Positions 12,101 through 25,815 of a stretch of DNA of 64,000 nucleotides are shown here, in pieces. Below the pieces are notes generated by a model. The model searched no databases. It was not told the origin of the DNA and was given only the letters and a program-made list of their open reading frames with translations. The translations under genes were made by a program, and so were the position numbers. Location: the NCBI GenBank assembly GCA_946699065.1, contig CAMPDV010000063.1, positions 788,501 through 852,500 of the forward strand. The letters are read 5' to 3'. Position 1 is the stretch's first letter. Each line of letters opens with the position of its first letter. The stretch is from Loxodes magnus (lineage: Eukaryota; Ciliophora; Karyorelictea; Loxodida; Loxodidae).

Positions 12101-15100
12101 AAGATTTTTATGTACTTATAATTATAGAACTGCTGCTTCCAGCTATAAGTACTATATTCATAAACAGAGATACTTATAATTTAAATTTATTAAGATCTAT
12201 TAACTTTGCTTCCTATTATTTTAAAAGCTATTTACTAAAGAAGAGTTAAAGTCTAATTTAAACTTTTCTTACTTAAGAAGAAAGATTAAATTTTATTTTT
12301 ATTCTTAAAAATTTGTTTTTAGCAGCTAATAATTTAGCTAAGTTTCCTTGGCTTCGGAATTAAATTAATTAATAGTAGAAAAAATTGGAGATGCTGCTTG
12401 TGATTTAATTAAACCAAATTCTTTGACTAACAAAGTAGAATCTACTCTAATTTACCTTTTATTTTTAGATTAAAAACGATTATTAAAAAGATTAATAGAA
12501 GAATCTTTCTGAACCTGAGCAGATAGATTTACTGATTATAGATAAAGCTGAAAAAGTATATAAAAAGGTAAAGGGATAAATACAAAAATATGGTGAATAA
12601 TAATGCTTATATACAAATAATAGATGTAAGTGCATCCAGATACTTAGTACTTTATAATAGATATTAATTATTCTGTTTGTAGAGTAAAGTTTAATTATAC
12701 TTAAACTTAGAATGAAGTCTAATATCTCTTATTTTAAAATAAGCTAAGTAAAGTTCTCAATTCATGTCTTAATTAAAAAGATTTTTGAAGATAATCAAAG
12801 TGCTTTTAGATGAATTAAAGTAGGGAATAGTGAAATAATAAAGAACAAAAAGAATGAAAATATTTAAAAGAAGATCCTTACATCATATTGTAATCCATTA
12901 ATTTCAGCATAAATCAATAAAAATTAAAACTAAAGTTCTTCAAAATAAAAAAGTATATAAGTACTTTGAGTATCTTAAGTCTTATATCAAGAAATATAAC
13001 TAGCAAAAGTGATTCTCTTATAACAATAAAAATAATTTTATTAATGGTATTCTCTTGCTTCATTCTTAAACAGTAATCAATATCTTCTAAAATAATATTT
13101 AGATATTTATTTTATAACAATCTAATATCTACTGATCATTTAAGATAACGCCTATAAAATTATTACTTTTTAAAATTTAAGCTAGTTCGAATAACCTTCT
13201 ATAATAATAAAATACTGACTAAAAGAAAAATAGTATCAATAAGATCAAAAGTATAGAGCATCATTTTACTATTTTATATTTTAATCATATAAATAACTTT
13301 AAAGCATTTTTCTCAATATTCTTCTCTAAATAAAGCATTTTAATAGATAAGGAATTCAAAGTAATGAGAATAAATTAGAATATTTCTAGTAGTCTATTTA
13401 TAATTTATAGTCAGTCTATTTTTTAAAATAATGACAATATAAAATAATGGTATATTTAAGAGAACCTCAATTGGTGATTTTAAATATAAGCCGATTTCTT
13501 CAGAGGAAGAAGCTTTAATAATTTGGTAGGCGCTAAACATGTTTGAATGCTAGATCTGTACTTGTATCTTGCTTTTTATAATTTTTTCTCTTTCAATATA
13601 TTGAGAATCAATTCTTCATTCAATATGAACGAGGTTTAATATTCAGAATTCAACATATTGCAGACCATCACTTCAAATGCATAGTTTTCTTATACCTGAT
13701 CTAAACTCATCGCTTAAGGAGGGTAGAAAAATTTTTCTCTAACCTTAAAAATTAATGAGCACAATTAAAAACCTTTAGCAAGTTAATATTCATGGCAAAA
13801 TTTCATAACTATAAAGTAATAAAAGAATAATTTTAAAGACTTAAAGAAACTAAATTCTGGATTAATAGCAAAAAAGTAAGACATAAAATACCTAAATTCT
13901 AATGCATGGAAAAGATAAGAATCTAATAGTTCTTAAACTAAAAGGATAAATAAGTGTAATAATTACTCTACTTAATAAAGCCTAGCATAAGAAAATATTT
14001 AAAAGAATTGAACAATAAATTAAATATTTTATTAATTAAATAAAACTCTTTTACTATAAAACTATGATTAATTACTAGAAATAAGACTTAAGAGTTTATC
14101 AAATAACAGAAAATAACATTTAAATAATTTACTGTTAAAATTGGTTTAAAAAGAGAGTTTTTTTAATTATTTATAAAAATAGAGAAAGATCAATTTAATT
14201 ACGTTTTCTAAAACAAAGAAAAATTCTAGAACCTTATACTTAAATATGAGGGCTTTAGTGTGATCAACAAATGATTTTCTTACAATAGTTTAGAAATAGT
14301 AGAAAAGTCTCTTGAGCATGAAGTTGAGTAAGAAGATATCGCAAGTAAAACTCTATGATTATCGTTTTTTAAACTTGACAATAAGGAGGTTTTTGTAAAC
14401 ATTCTTATACAATTTTTCCACCTCTTTTGTACAGAGAATGGTAATATTAATAAGGAAAAGGAAGAATAAATTTAATAATTTTTGAAGAATTAGCTAAGTT
14501 AGGTTAACGAAGATAAAGGATCATAAAAAATAAGCCTAATTAACTAATAATGATAAAGAAACTTTATCTGTCAGAAGCAAATAGAAGTAAAAATAGACGA
14601 ATTCTTAATGTCCTAACTTGATAATAAAGATACTTCCTTATAAGCTGAAAAGGAAACAATTTCTGTTTTTATTTTAGGAAAGTAAGGATGTAAGTTTTTA
14701 TAAGAATTCCTAAGTGATAAAAAATGAACTAAATGCTCCTAAAATGAACAAGTAAATGTATACTAGTGAAATAAATACTAAATAATTGATATCAATAACA
14801 TAAAGCAAATCTAGAAATATATACAGAAAATATCTATCTAAAATTAGAAACTCAAGTTCCTTTACTGTCTACAAAGCCACTAAGTGAAAGAAGATACATA
14901 ACTTACTATGCTTATTAAGACTTATGGTGAATAGATTCTAGAAAGTACTCTTTTTGTTTTATTTGATACTGAAGAAGAAAGTTTGAAGAATGTATCTAAA
15001 GAATTAAAAGAAATGACTGAAGATTAAAATTCCAACCTTAACCTACTATCTTGGAATAATGAGAAATAACATTCTTAAAACTAGAATATAATAGCTTAAA

Positions 15101-18100
15101 TAATTCTTAGGGAAATGAAGTCTTATAATAAACTTCATTCTACTAACTTATAAACTCTAAGTAAAACAGAAGAATCATAAGAAAATAAAACTAATATAAA
15201 AACTAAAAGAGTTATAGTTTAATAGCTTGAGAGTCTTTATAATAAAGCTTATCAAAACTATATAGTAAAAATACCTTTTGAAGAATTAGGATTTACAAAT
15301 ATTAAATTAGTTCGTGTCATAAGTGTAGGCAGTCTATGGATAGAGTTTTACTTATCGGCTTAGGAGATAAAAAGCAATGATTAAATATGACTAAAAATAG
15401 AAATGTACAAAAATATAGAATAAACTGCTTTAGTATATTAAACATAAAGGAAATAAAAGAAGGTAAATAGTGAATAAATGATATAATATAAGCATTATAA
15501 AGACTTAAGTAACGAATCTACTTATATTCGTATTTACTAAGAATAAAAATCATAAAACTCCTAAAGTTTATTTCCTCTAAAGTAAGTAATAGAAACTAAA
15601 AGATCTTAAGAAAATATAGTAAGTAGTAGTCAGCTAGAAAGTTTACTATACTAAATAATGAGATTTGGATTAAACTTAATAAAATAGAATTAGTTTGTTA
15701 GCTTAAGTTTAGACTCTATTTTAGTAAATGAAGAAATGAATAAAGTAAAGTTTTATTAGCAACCAATTTAAATGAAACTACTATAAGAAAATCATATTTT
15801 AATATTAGAAAATAACTTAAACAATTATCAATACTTTCCTTTAGAAACTTTAGAACAAATTATATCTAATCAAGCATTTTATGACCAAAAAATCTAAGAA
15901 TAGTAACTCACTAAGCTAGTTTAAAACTTAATACACTAAGAAGAACAAAACTATTATGAAATTAAGAACTAAAAATGATAAAGAGCTGAAGAATAATAAA
16001 AATAGGAAAATAAAGATTATTAGTACTTAGATAGTTTATTTTAAAAATACTAAGAATAGAACAATTAAAAATTAAGTTTTAGAAAGCTAGTTGAAACATT
16101 CATTGCTTAATGCAAATATTTAGATTAGCAACAAAAACAAAAGCTTTTATAACTCTTAAAAGAACTCGAATTTAGTATAGAAAAATCTAGTTTGAAAGAA
16201 AAAATCAATCAAATAATCTCGTAAAATGAGTAATAGAAAATAACTAATAAAATTAAAAAAAAGAATAAAGTTTAAGTATTAAAAGCTATTTAAATTACTC
16301 TAAATAATTAAACCAATGATAATAACATCTAATAGAGAATTAACAACAATGATAATTTCATAAAAGAGTAAGATTTAATAGAAACTTTTTAGTAAGTATA
16401 AGAAAAAGAAAATTAAGAAAATTAAGAAATATAGCAAAGGATAAAATCTCTATTCGAAAGATTTACACAATCATAAAACTAATACAAATAAAATGTTTCT
16501 ATTAAATACAAAGATGATCAATAAAAATAGTCTAAATACCTGTCCTAACACATTATTCTGTAAACTAAAACACTTAAAAATTACTATGATAAATATCAGA
16601 AAAGTAATAACAAAAAACTTATAAAGGGAATCGTTTAATTCATATTTAACTAAAACAACTTCTAAAACTATTTAAACTAACAATTTAACTAACTCATAGC
16701 CAATAACACCTTTACTCTATAAACTACTTAGGTAACAGAAGAATCATTTATCTTAAGCTATAAATGCAGACTCTATAACTACTTCAAGTAACAAGCCAGA
16801 GATTTCTAACTCAACACTTTCTAACTATCAGCTCTTGCTATCTACTTAGAAAGAAAAGGTTAATAAGAGTACATTGATAACTACGCTCTTGTGATTCCTT
16901 TTAGTTTCTTACTAATTTTATAGTTGTTTAGCAATAGAAACTTTGAGACTTATTAGATATACTAGGAAATAGCAAATAATGGAGGATTTAGTTTACTGTT
17001 TAACTGGTATATCTATAGTATGATAGAACATAAATAAGCTATTTAAATAAGTTCTTACCAAATAAACTAGAAATATAAGCAACTAATCTCCTTAAGTAGA
17101 CACTTCTAATCTAATCACTAACTACTTAACCTTAATACTGCTATTCAAATATCTAAATAACTTCTGATAGACTAATCTGATTCACTTGATTTCAATATGA
17201 AAGTAAAGATGCAAAACATTGATAATGACTATATCTATCAGATTATTAGTAAACCTTAAATTTAAGAAATTATATAAGCAGTTTAGAGAGGAAATAAAAT
17301 AGCTTTCGTTAATAGCAAAAGATAAGACTTTACTACTTATTGAACTAATGTAAACCTATTCGATAGATCAGTTTTACTCTCTAAATAAGATGAGATTGTA
17401 GCTAAGTAGTTAGTTAAATAACTTCTAAATATGGTTAACTGTGGATTAATTCCTATTACCTTACTAAAGAAACAAAGAATTTACTTTCCATTCGAAGAAA
17501 ATTCATCAGAAGAGAAGCAAAACTAAAAGTTAGACTATTGGTAGAATAATCATTAGAATGATGTGTTATGTATAGATGTGAAAGAACTTTAGGAGTTATA
17601 GATGTTATACAATAACCTAAAGAAGACATTTTAGTAAAAGAAGTCAGCTATTTAGACTCTTTCGTATAATAAAGTTTTAATGCTTTCTTCTGAAAACATA
17701 ATTCAAGAAAATGGTTATGTAAGTTATTTTTATTTATAGAAATCAAGTATAGAATCTGATTCAAATTAAGACAGTAAAGAAAGTCCTTTATTGGAATAGA
17801 GAGGTTAATAGTACAATTAGGAAGATATAAACAAGGAAATGTATAAAGGTCTTGCGGATTAGTTAGGCTTTCTTATTTCAAATGAGAAGTTATAATAATA
17901 GATTTCAATAAGTAGCTAGTAAGTTTTTGAGAGCTAGAACTAAGAGAATAAATAGAGGGCGATTCAAAATAGAAATGAGGATAAGGAAGAAGTGAAGTAA
18001 AAGCAACCAAGAGAATCTTAATAAGTTAATGAGGTTTTAGGATCAGAGTAAAACTTCATAGTAAGGAACATAATATCCAAACATCTCAAGAATCTAAAAG

Positions 18101-18207
18101 AGTTCTACTTCAGTTACATGAAGAAATCGGAAAGTATGTACGAACTCCTCAGCTTTTTTTCATCTCTCAAAATTTCGCATCACTAGTGTTTATAGACTTT
18201 ATTTTGA
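9151..18207 (+). CDS. Giant multidomain paralog B, probably frame-disrupted upstream
   Basis: From about 14296 to the TGA at 18205-18207 this is a near-copy of A in the same frame (1304 codons): GTPase-like, kinase-like, coiled-coil and C-terminal regions. Upstream, 10190-12600 is a diverged copy of the sequence before A, and 9320-10073 reads well in a further frame (for example ILLLDIGVNSSTSSLVYLNI). The first Met of the segment is at 9151. At least two frame changes, near 9310 and near 11670, have no GT-AG intron that repairs them, so the 5' half may be decayed or carry introns I cannot place. Differences from A: the ATG at 4488 of A is ATA here, the coiled-coil cassette and the ENQ repeat are of the C/D type, and the C-terminal tail matches C and D. 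The 16-nt intron lies at 14203-14218. The 5' end of this entry is a rough limit. Confidence 0.42.
10190..12600. repeat. Diverged duplicate segment, copy 2
   Basis: Counterpart of 960-2900 upstream of gene B. It contains a 2-nt net length difference near 11670 that breaks the frame relative to copy 1, and further indels near 11935-11960, so this copy is likely to be decaying. Confidence 0.75.
13965..17875 (+). repeat. Direct long repeat, copy 2 (core of gene B)
   Basis: Second copy of the A core, offset about 9.8 kb. Unlike the A/B match, the match to the C/D arms continues through the C-terminal tail to about 18125. B therefore resembles A at its 5' end and C/D at its 3' end, as expected of a recombinant. 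Confidence 0.9.
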
Positions 18208-18922
18208 CAATTTATTTTAGATTGTATCAAAAATATTAAAATAGTTATTTTCTTCTTTCTCTTTTAATACTCTATATCTATTAGCTTATATAATTTTTTT
18301 TATTTTATATATTATTAAAATGAATATACTATATGCATAAAAATTTATTTTTATATGTTTTTTATCTTTATTAATTCAATAGAGATCATAAAATCTTTAC
18401 GCAACGATAGAAAATTTTTTTAAAATATAAGAATAATTTTTCTTAAGGGTATTATGCTTTTTTTTCGTTATATTTATAGTAAAAGTGTAAGCAATGTATT
18501 TTTAAATTACTTTTGATAGATTTAATTACAAATTTTTAATTAGTTTTCTTCTTTCTATGTAAAATCTACTTGAGTTTTTCTTATTTATTTATAACTCTTT
18601 TAGTATCGCTTTTACCTTTGGCATCTCAATTAAATATCCTATTTTACTTAAAGTTTGAATTATTTTCTATTATTTAGGTTTTCTTTTTATCCGATTTTTT
18701 TTAATACCTTCACTTCTTACTTATTTCAATTAAACCATCTTGTTTATTCAGAATATATTAAAACATCTTTTGAGTTTTTATTCATTAAGATATTTTAAGT
18801 TTGAAAAGTTCTTTGATTAGATAAATACCTTTTTTTATTATTTTTTCTTTTTGTTTCAAATTTAACTTGGATTTTTTTTTACATAAATTGAGTGCAAATC
18901 TCAAATAACCTTAAATTTACTT

Positions 18923-19756
18923 ATGAAGCAAATATCTATTCTGTATAAAATTAAATATTATACTTTCAATTTTTGAATATTATTAGAGAATTCTTTAAGT
19001 AAACTTACTAAACTTAATAAAGTTGTGCTTTTAGCTTTTATAACGCTAACCTTTTTTCTAAATATTTTTATTTTATCTTTATCCTTTTTTATTTTGACTC
19101 TTCCAGCTGCAATAAGTTCTTACTTCTACTATTTTAATTTTATTAATCAAAACTTACTTCTTTAGATAATTGTATCCTACAGTCTTAAGAAGCTTAATTT
19201 TATATAGCGATATTTCTTAAATATATAGTGAGATTTTTTACACCTTAATGAAGAAATTAAAATTAAATCCTCTAGAAAGTTAAGATTTTAGGATTTAGTA
19301 GATTAGGATGCTATAAACTTTTTTTGATACTGCAAAGATGAAACTATAAAGGGTTCAGTAAAACAGGGTAGACGATTAAAGAACGACAGTACAAAGTAAA
19401 ATATTAAAGCAAACTAGAAGACAAAAACACTCCTATTAAAGGAAAATATAGCATTGACTAAAATAAGACTAAAACATAAGAATTAGAATAAAAAGAAAGA
19501 TATAGCTTGAAAAGAAAAACTGTTAACTCTATCAAAGAGTAAATATCAACATCATTTATAAATTCAATCGTTAAGCTAACTCAAGAAAAGCAAAGAATAA
19601 TTAAATGAAGCATAGAAAATCTGAAGAGATTTATGAAAAGTTATTTATGGAGACGGATGTTCTTTTTTAAATTGGGAAAAGAAGAAAATGAGGGGAGGAA
19701 TGAATTTATTAAATATATAGATCGAATAAAATAATTTCAGTGAATCGTCGAATTGA
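18923..19756 (+). CDS. Unrecognised protein with N-terminal membrane segments
   Basis: An ATG at 18923 opens a frame of 278 codons closed by TGA at 19754-19756. Residues about 30-80 are strongly hydrophobic (VVLLAFITLTFF and onward), suggesting one or two membrane segments. The rest is basic and ends with a distinctive stretch, IYGDGCSFLNWEKKKMRGG. The C-terminal half has the Glu/Lys/Asp/Gly content expected of real protein. No family recognised. It lies between the convergent genes B and C, so it may have been carried along with that duplication. Confidence 0.42.
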
Positions 19757-20196
19757 TTTTTAAGAATCTTTCAAAACTTATCATCCAGTTAGCATATTTC
19801 AATTTTTTCCTTTTAGAAAAAAGCATGCTTTTAAATAGCTTAAATACTCTTGATTTTTGGATATGATAACCTCCAATTAAGCTAATGAGTAAAAATTATT
19901 TAAGCCAAAAAATAAAAATTTGTTTAAGATAAGCGATTGAAAGAAATAAATATAAATGCTTAGAATTAAAGAACTTTTATTATGATGCTAGATATTCCAA
20001 TAATATTCAAGTCTGATCTTCATAAAAAGAATTTGAAATTACATCTTCACTGAAGTAATTCTAGTAAAGAAGGAAAAAAATAATTTAATAATTAAAGTTT
20101 TAAAAGAGATAAAATCTCTTTTTTCTTCGTCTTACTCTAAGTAAATGTTATAGCACTATAAGAAAATTAATGGAATATGTATTAAATACTTACTAT
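19757..20196. other. Intergenic, with a perfect hairpin
   Basis: No gene seen. An inverted repeat (AAAAGAGAT, 3-nt loop, ATCTCTTTT) lies at about 20103-20123 between two convergent ORFs. It could mark a transcript end, but that is speculative. Confidence 0.35.
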
Positions 20197-21124
20197 TCAA
20201 ACTTTTGATATTAAAATTCTATTTTTTAAACAATCTAAAAAGCAAGAAAAGTATAAATGTTCAATCTAAGCTAAGTGACTAGCATTTAACTTATAATAAT
20301 TTATCTTTATATATAATCCAAGCATTTAGAAGTGGTTTTCTTGATTTATAATGACTATATAATTAATGAAAAGTAGCAAAATATTAAAAAGAATAAACCT
20401 TCCAATATAATAACAAATAAAGCAAAAAGTAAGAGCTATATATATCGTTATTAATACAATTGAATCATTAATAATACCAAAAAAGATTTTTAAGGGTATT
20501 GATTAAATGCTTAATAATAGGAATGCTTTATTTATAAATTTAAAGCTAAAAATTATTAAATTTATCTTCCTTTAATTAATGAAAATAGAGTTCTTTTTTC
20601 TTAATTATAGCCTTATAAAATCATAATATGATAATTTTAATAGACGAAAGCATTAATATAAGTCTTTAGTATATATTAATTTAATTAATTTAGTTAAAGC
20701 CACTCTAATCTCTCCGAGTTTCGTAAAAGATTTTAGAATAGTTCTTATTACTTCCTTTTATTTGATTTATGTACTTATGCTGCAAATAGATTTTCTTTTT
20801 CTTTTTGTATTTTTCAATAATATTAAGATCATAAGTTAAAGCCCTGATTTTTATAAATCATTTATAATCTTTTTACTGTTTGCATTTCAATAATTTAAGC
20901 TTAACTATCTTTATAGGAAGCACCAAAGCACATCAATTTTCTTATGATACTTTTCCTTTCTGCAAATTATTTTTTCAGTCTCCTTTTCAAATATATTAAC
21001 AATTAAGAAAATAAGAAATTTCTTCAAAAGGTAATTCTGAAATTAACTTAATTGAGTATAAAATAAAACTCACAAGAAAGCTAATTTTCCTTTTAAGAAA
21101 TAAAGTAACCAGATTACTTTTCAT
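20197..21124 (-). CDS. Unrecognised hydrophobic protein, one probable intron
   Basis: The minus-strand ATG at 21124 starts MKSNLVTLFLKRK. Frame continuity to the convincing downstream stretch (FEKETEKIICRKEKYHKKID) needs removal of a length equal to 1 mod 3; a 37-nt GT-AG segment ending in TTTCAG fits, giving 297 codons to the TGA at 20197. The C-terminal half carries several hydrophobic segments, so it is probably a membrane protein. The exact intron is uncertain because it is longer than the others found here. No family recognised. Confidence 0.35.
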
Positions 21125-21256
21125 TTCTTATAATTTTTCCACAATAAAAAGATTTAATTATAGCTCTGTCTTAAGTTTATAAAGGAAGTATATTAAATGT
21201 AATCAAAATAAATAAATTATTAATTGTAACTATAAATCCTTTGTTTTAAAATAAAG

Positions 21257-21733
21257 ATGCTAATAAACAAATATATTCTGAAATAATGAAAGAGGAAGAG
21301 CTTAGATAAAGCATTTTAATGGATCTATTAATTTCAATAGAATAAGGTATATGGATAAAGTGTTATTTCTAAGTTTAAATTTATTAAAATATAGTAGTTA
21401 ATTATATCGAAATAATATGTATTAGGTTAAAAATAAATAGGTGAGTATTTGTTTGCTGTTGATTCTTACTCTTTTAATTTCTTGAGATAAGTGTATAAGC
21501 ACAAAATAAGAGATTTAGTAAATGCTCAAATTTATAACTAATTCACATAAAAAAGAGTCCTATAAGAAGAAAACATAATTGATTTAAATAATAATCATCT
21601 GGAATATTTATTTAAAATAGAAGTTTAAGCAATCAAGAAATAATATTTTAAGTATAATTAATAAAAAATTTTAAAAATTCTTCTAAACCTCTTAGTTATA
21701 TACTTTAATTCATTAGTTGATTTTAAAATTTGA
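21257..21733 (+). CDS. Unrecognised 158-residue protein
   Basis: ATG at 21257, TGA at 21731-21733. The product begins MLINKYILKQW, is basic and Gln/Tyr-rich, with a middle containing IGEYLFAVDSYSFNFLRQVY, and a hydrophobic end. It lies just beyond the 3' end of gene C on the opposite strand. No family recognised; the call rests on composition and an uninterrupted frame. Confidence 0.38.
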
Positions 21734-21827
21734 TATATAAAAGAGAAAAAAATTGTAAATATATTAATTTTATTTTTTAATTTAAGATTTTTTTAGTAAA
21801 TGTGTAAAATTCTTAGTTTGCAAAATA

Positions 21828-24800
21828 TCAAAATGCAAGAGCATTCAGTCTTATACATAAACTTAGAAAAGAATTGTAGCATTCTGTTTTCTTCATGTAA
21901 CTGAAGTAGAACTCTTTTAGATTCTTGAGATGTTTGGATATTATGTTCCTTACTATGAAGTTTTACTCTGATCCTAAAACCTCATTAACTTATTAAGATT
22001 CTCTTGGTTGCTTTTACTTCACTTCTTCCTTATCCTCCTTTCTATTTTGAATCGCCCTCTATTTATTCTCTTAGTTCTAGCTCTCAAAAACTTACTAGCT
22101 ACTTATTGAAATCTATTATTATAGCTTCTCATTTGAAATAAGAAAGCCTAACTAATCCACGAGACCTTTATACATTTCCTTGTTTATATCTTCCTAATTG
22201 TACTATTAACCTCTCTATTCCAATAAAGGACTTTCTTTACTGTCTTAATTTGAATCAGATTCTATACTTGATTTCTATAAATAAAAATAACTTACATAAC
22301 CATTTTCTTGAATTATGTTTTCAGAAGAAAGCATTAAAACTTTATTATACGAAAGAGTCTAAATAGCTGACTTCTTTTACTAAAATGTCTTCTTTAGGTT
22401 ATTGTATAACATCTATAACTCCTAAAGTTCTTTCACATCTATACATAACACATCATTCTAATGATTATTCTACCAATAGTCTAACTTTTAGTTTTGCTTC
22501 TCTTCTGATGAATTTTCTTCGAATGGAAAGTAAATTCTTTGTTTCTTTAGTAAGGTAATAGGAATTAATCCATAGTTAACCATATTTAGAAGTTATTTAA
22601 CTAACTACTTAGCTACAATCTCATCTTATTTAGAGAGTAAAACTGATCTATCGAATAGGTTTACATTAGTTCAATAAGTAGTAAAGTCTTATCTTTTGCT
22701 ATTAACGAAAGCTATTTTATTTCCTCTCTAAACTGCTTATATAATTTCTTAAATTTAAGGTTTACTAATAATCTGATAGATATAGTCATTATCAATGTTT
22801 TGCATCTTTACTTTCATATTGAAATCAAGTGAATCAGATTAGTCTATCAGAAGTTATTTAGATATTTGAATAGCAGTATTAAGGTTAAGTAGTTAGTGAT
22901 TAGATTAGAAGTGTCTACTTAAGGAGATTAGTTGCTTATATTTCTAGTTTATTTGGTAAGAACTTATTTAAATAGCTTATTTATGTTCTATCATACTATA
23001 GATATACCAGTTAAACAGTAAACTAAATCCTCCATTATTTGCTATTTCCTAGTATATCTAATAAGTCTCAAAGTTTCTATTGCTAAACAACTATAAAATT
23101 AGTAAGAAACTAAAAGGAATCACAAGAGCGTAGTTATCAATGTACTCTTATTAACCTTTTCTTTCTAAGTAGATAGCAAGAGCTGATAGTTAGAAAGTGT
23201 TGAGTTAGAAATCTCTGGCTTGTTACTTGAAGTAGTTATAGAGTCTGCATTTATAGCTTAAGATAAATGATTCTTCTGTTACCTAAGTAGTTTATAGAGT
23301 AAAGGTGTTATTGGCTATGAGTTAGTTAAATTGTTAGTTTAAATAGTTTTAGAAGTTGTTTTAGTTAAATATGAATTAAACGATTCCCTTTATAAGTTTT
23401 TTGTTATTACTTTTCTGATATTTATCATAGTAATTTTTAAGTGTTTTAGTTTACAGAATAATGTGTTAGGACAGGTATTTAGACTATTTTTATTGATCAT
23501 CTTTGTATTTAATAGAAACATTTTATTTGTATTAGTTTTATGATTGTGTAAATCTTTCGAATAGAGATTTTATCCTTTGCTATATTTCTTAATTTTCTTA
23601 ACTTTCTTTTTCTTATACTTACTAAAAAGTTTCTATTAAATCTTACTCTTTTATGAAATTATCATTGTTGTTAATTCTCTATTAGATGTTATTATCATTG
23701 GTTTAATTATTTTGAGTAATTTAAATAGCTTTTAATACTTAAACTTTATTCTTTTTTTTAATTTTATTAGTTATTTTCTATTACTCATTTTACGAGATTA
23801 TTTGATTGATTTTTTCTTTCAAACTAGATTTTTCTATACTAAATTCGAGTTCTTTTAAGAGTTATAAAAGCTTTTGTTTTTGTTGCTAATCTAAATATTT
23901 ACATTAAGCAATGAATGTTTCAACTAGCTTTCTAAAACTTAATTTTTAATTGTTCTATTCTTAGTATTTTTAAAATAAACTATCTAAGTACTAATAATCT
24001 TTATTTTCCTATTTTTATTATTCTTCAGCTCTTTATCATTTTTAGTTCTTAATTTCATAATAGTTTTGTTCTTCTTAGTGTATTAAGTTTTAAACTAGCT
24101 TAGTGAGTTACTATTCTTAGATTTTTTGGTCATAAAATGCTTGATTAGATATAATTTGTTCTAAAGTTTCTAAAGGAAAGTATTGATAATTGTTTAAGTT
24201 ATTTTCTAATATTAAAATATGATTTTCTTATAGTAGTTTCATTTAAATTGGTTGCTAATAAAACTTTACTTTATTCATTTCTTCATTTACTAAAATAGAG
24301 TCTAAACTTAAGCTAACAAACTAATTCTATTTTATTAAGTTTAATCCAAATCTCATTATTTAGTATAGTAAACTTTCTAGCTGACTACTACTTACTATAT
24401 TTTCTTAAGATCTTTTAGTTTCTATTACTTACTTTAGAGGAAATAAACTTTAGGAGTTTTATGATTTTTATTCTTAGTAAATACGAATATAAGTAGATTC
24501 GTTACTTAAGTCTTTATAATGCTTATATTATATCATTTATTCACTATTTACCTTCTTTTATTTCCTTTATGTTTAATATACTAAAGCAGTTTATTCTATA
24601 TTTTTGTACATTTCTATTTTTAGTCATATTTAATCATTGCTTTTTATCTCCTAAGCCGATAAGTAAAACTCTATCCATAGACTGCCTACACTTATGACAC
24701 GAACTAATTTAATATTTGTAAATCCTAATTCTTCAAAAGGTATTTTTACTATATAGTTTTGATAAGCTTTATTATAAAGACTCTCAAGCTATTAAACTAT

Positions 24801-25799
24801 AACTCTTTTAGTTTTTATATTAGTTTTATTTTCTTATGATTCTTCTGTTTTACTTAGAGTTTATAAGTTAGTAGAATGAAGTTTATTATAAGACTTCATT
24901 TCCCTAAGAATTATTTAAGCTATTATATTCTAGTTTTAAGAATGTTATTTCTCATTATTCCAAGATAGTAGGTTAAGGTTGGAATTTTAATCTTCAGTCA
25001 TTTCTTTTAATTCTTTAGATACATTCTTCAAACTTTCTTCTTCAGTATCAAATAAAACAAAAAGAGTACTTTCTAGAATCTATTCACCATAAGTCTTAAT
25101 AAGCATAGTAAGTTATGTATCTTCTTTCACTTAGTGGCTTTGTAGACAGTAAAGGAACTTGAGTTTCTAATTTTAGATAGATATTTTCTGTATATATTTC
25201 TAGATTTGCTTTATGTTATTGATATCAATTATTTAGTATTTATTTCACTAGTATACATTTACTTGTTCATTTTAGGAGCATTTAGTTCATTTTTTATCAC
25301 TTAGGAATTCTTATAAAAACTTACATCCTTACTTTCCTAAAATAAAAACAGAAATTGTTTCCTTTTCAGCTTATAAGGAAGTATCTTTATTATCAAGTTA
25401 GGACATTAAGAATTCGTCTATTTTTACTTCTATTTGCTTCTGACAGATAAAGTTTCTTTATCATTATTAGTTTTTTAATCCTCTTTGCTTTTGTTCATCA
25501 CTACTGTTAGACCCTTCTTATTTCTTGCTTACTTAGCTTAGTTGATCCTACAAAAATATTTAAACCTTTTATTCTAGTTCCTTATTAAGATTATCATCCT
25601 AGAAGTTGAAACTTTCGAAAAAAAGCTATAAGATTCTAGAGAATATTTTTTGATCATTGATTCTAAATAACTCTTGGAACAAGGTTTAAACTTGACAGTT
25701 TTCTTGAGGAGGATTCTTTTAAAGAGACTGTTCAACAGATTATAAATCTTTTAGGGTGTGACATTTGATGATAATACTTAAAGCATTATGATTACTCAT
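21828..25799 (-). CDS. Giant multidomain paralog C
   Basis: This is an open frame of 1324 codons from the ATG at 25799 to the TGA at 21828-21830, with in-frame TGA only where the paralogs also have Trp. Rough residues: 1-140 N-terminal helical region (related to A but clearly diverged), 145-250 AIG1-like region without a usable P-loop, 330-565 kinase-like region without catalytic residues, 570-745 coiled coil, then an unrecognised C-terminal region. The Met at 25799 may be internal. The frame stays protein-like without interruption upstream to about 26390 (for example SINQNPDKKHTLVKQNSQLK), and an ATG at 26500 opens another good frame, so the real start probably lies in the 25.8-26.5 kb stretch. 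C is the left arm of a large inverted repeat shared with D and ends in a copy-specific tail. Confidence 0.52.
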
Positions 25800-25815
25800 T
25801 AGTTTCTAGATGGTA
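21880..25815 (-). repeat. Left arm of a ~3.9 kb inverted repeat (gene C)
   Basis: The reverse complement of this stretch matches 28935-32870 with only scattered substitutions, for example a small difference around 25753 against 28991. The inner boundary lies close to the Met at 25799. Confidence 0.9.

Noticed and set aside
13411-13710. Minus-strand ORF of 99 residues starting MSLDQVQENYAFEV
   Set aside because: The plus strand of the same interval reads equally well (KPISSEEEALIIWQALNMFE) and lies inside the plus-strand gene B segment. RNY-type codons make both strands look coding.
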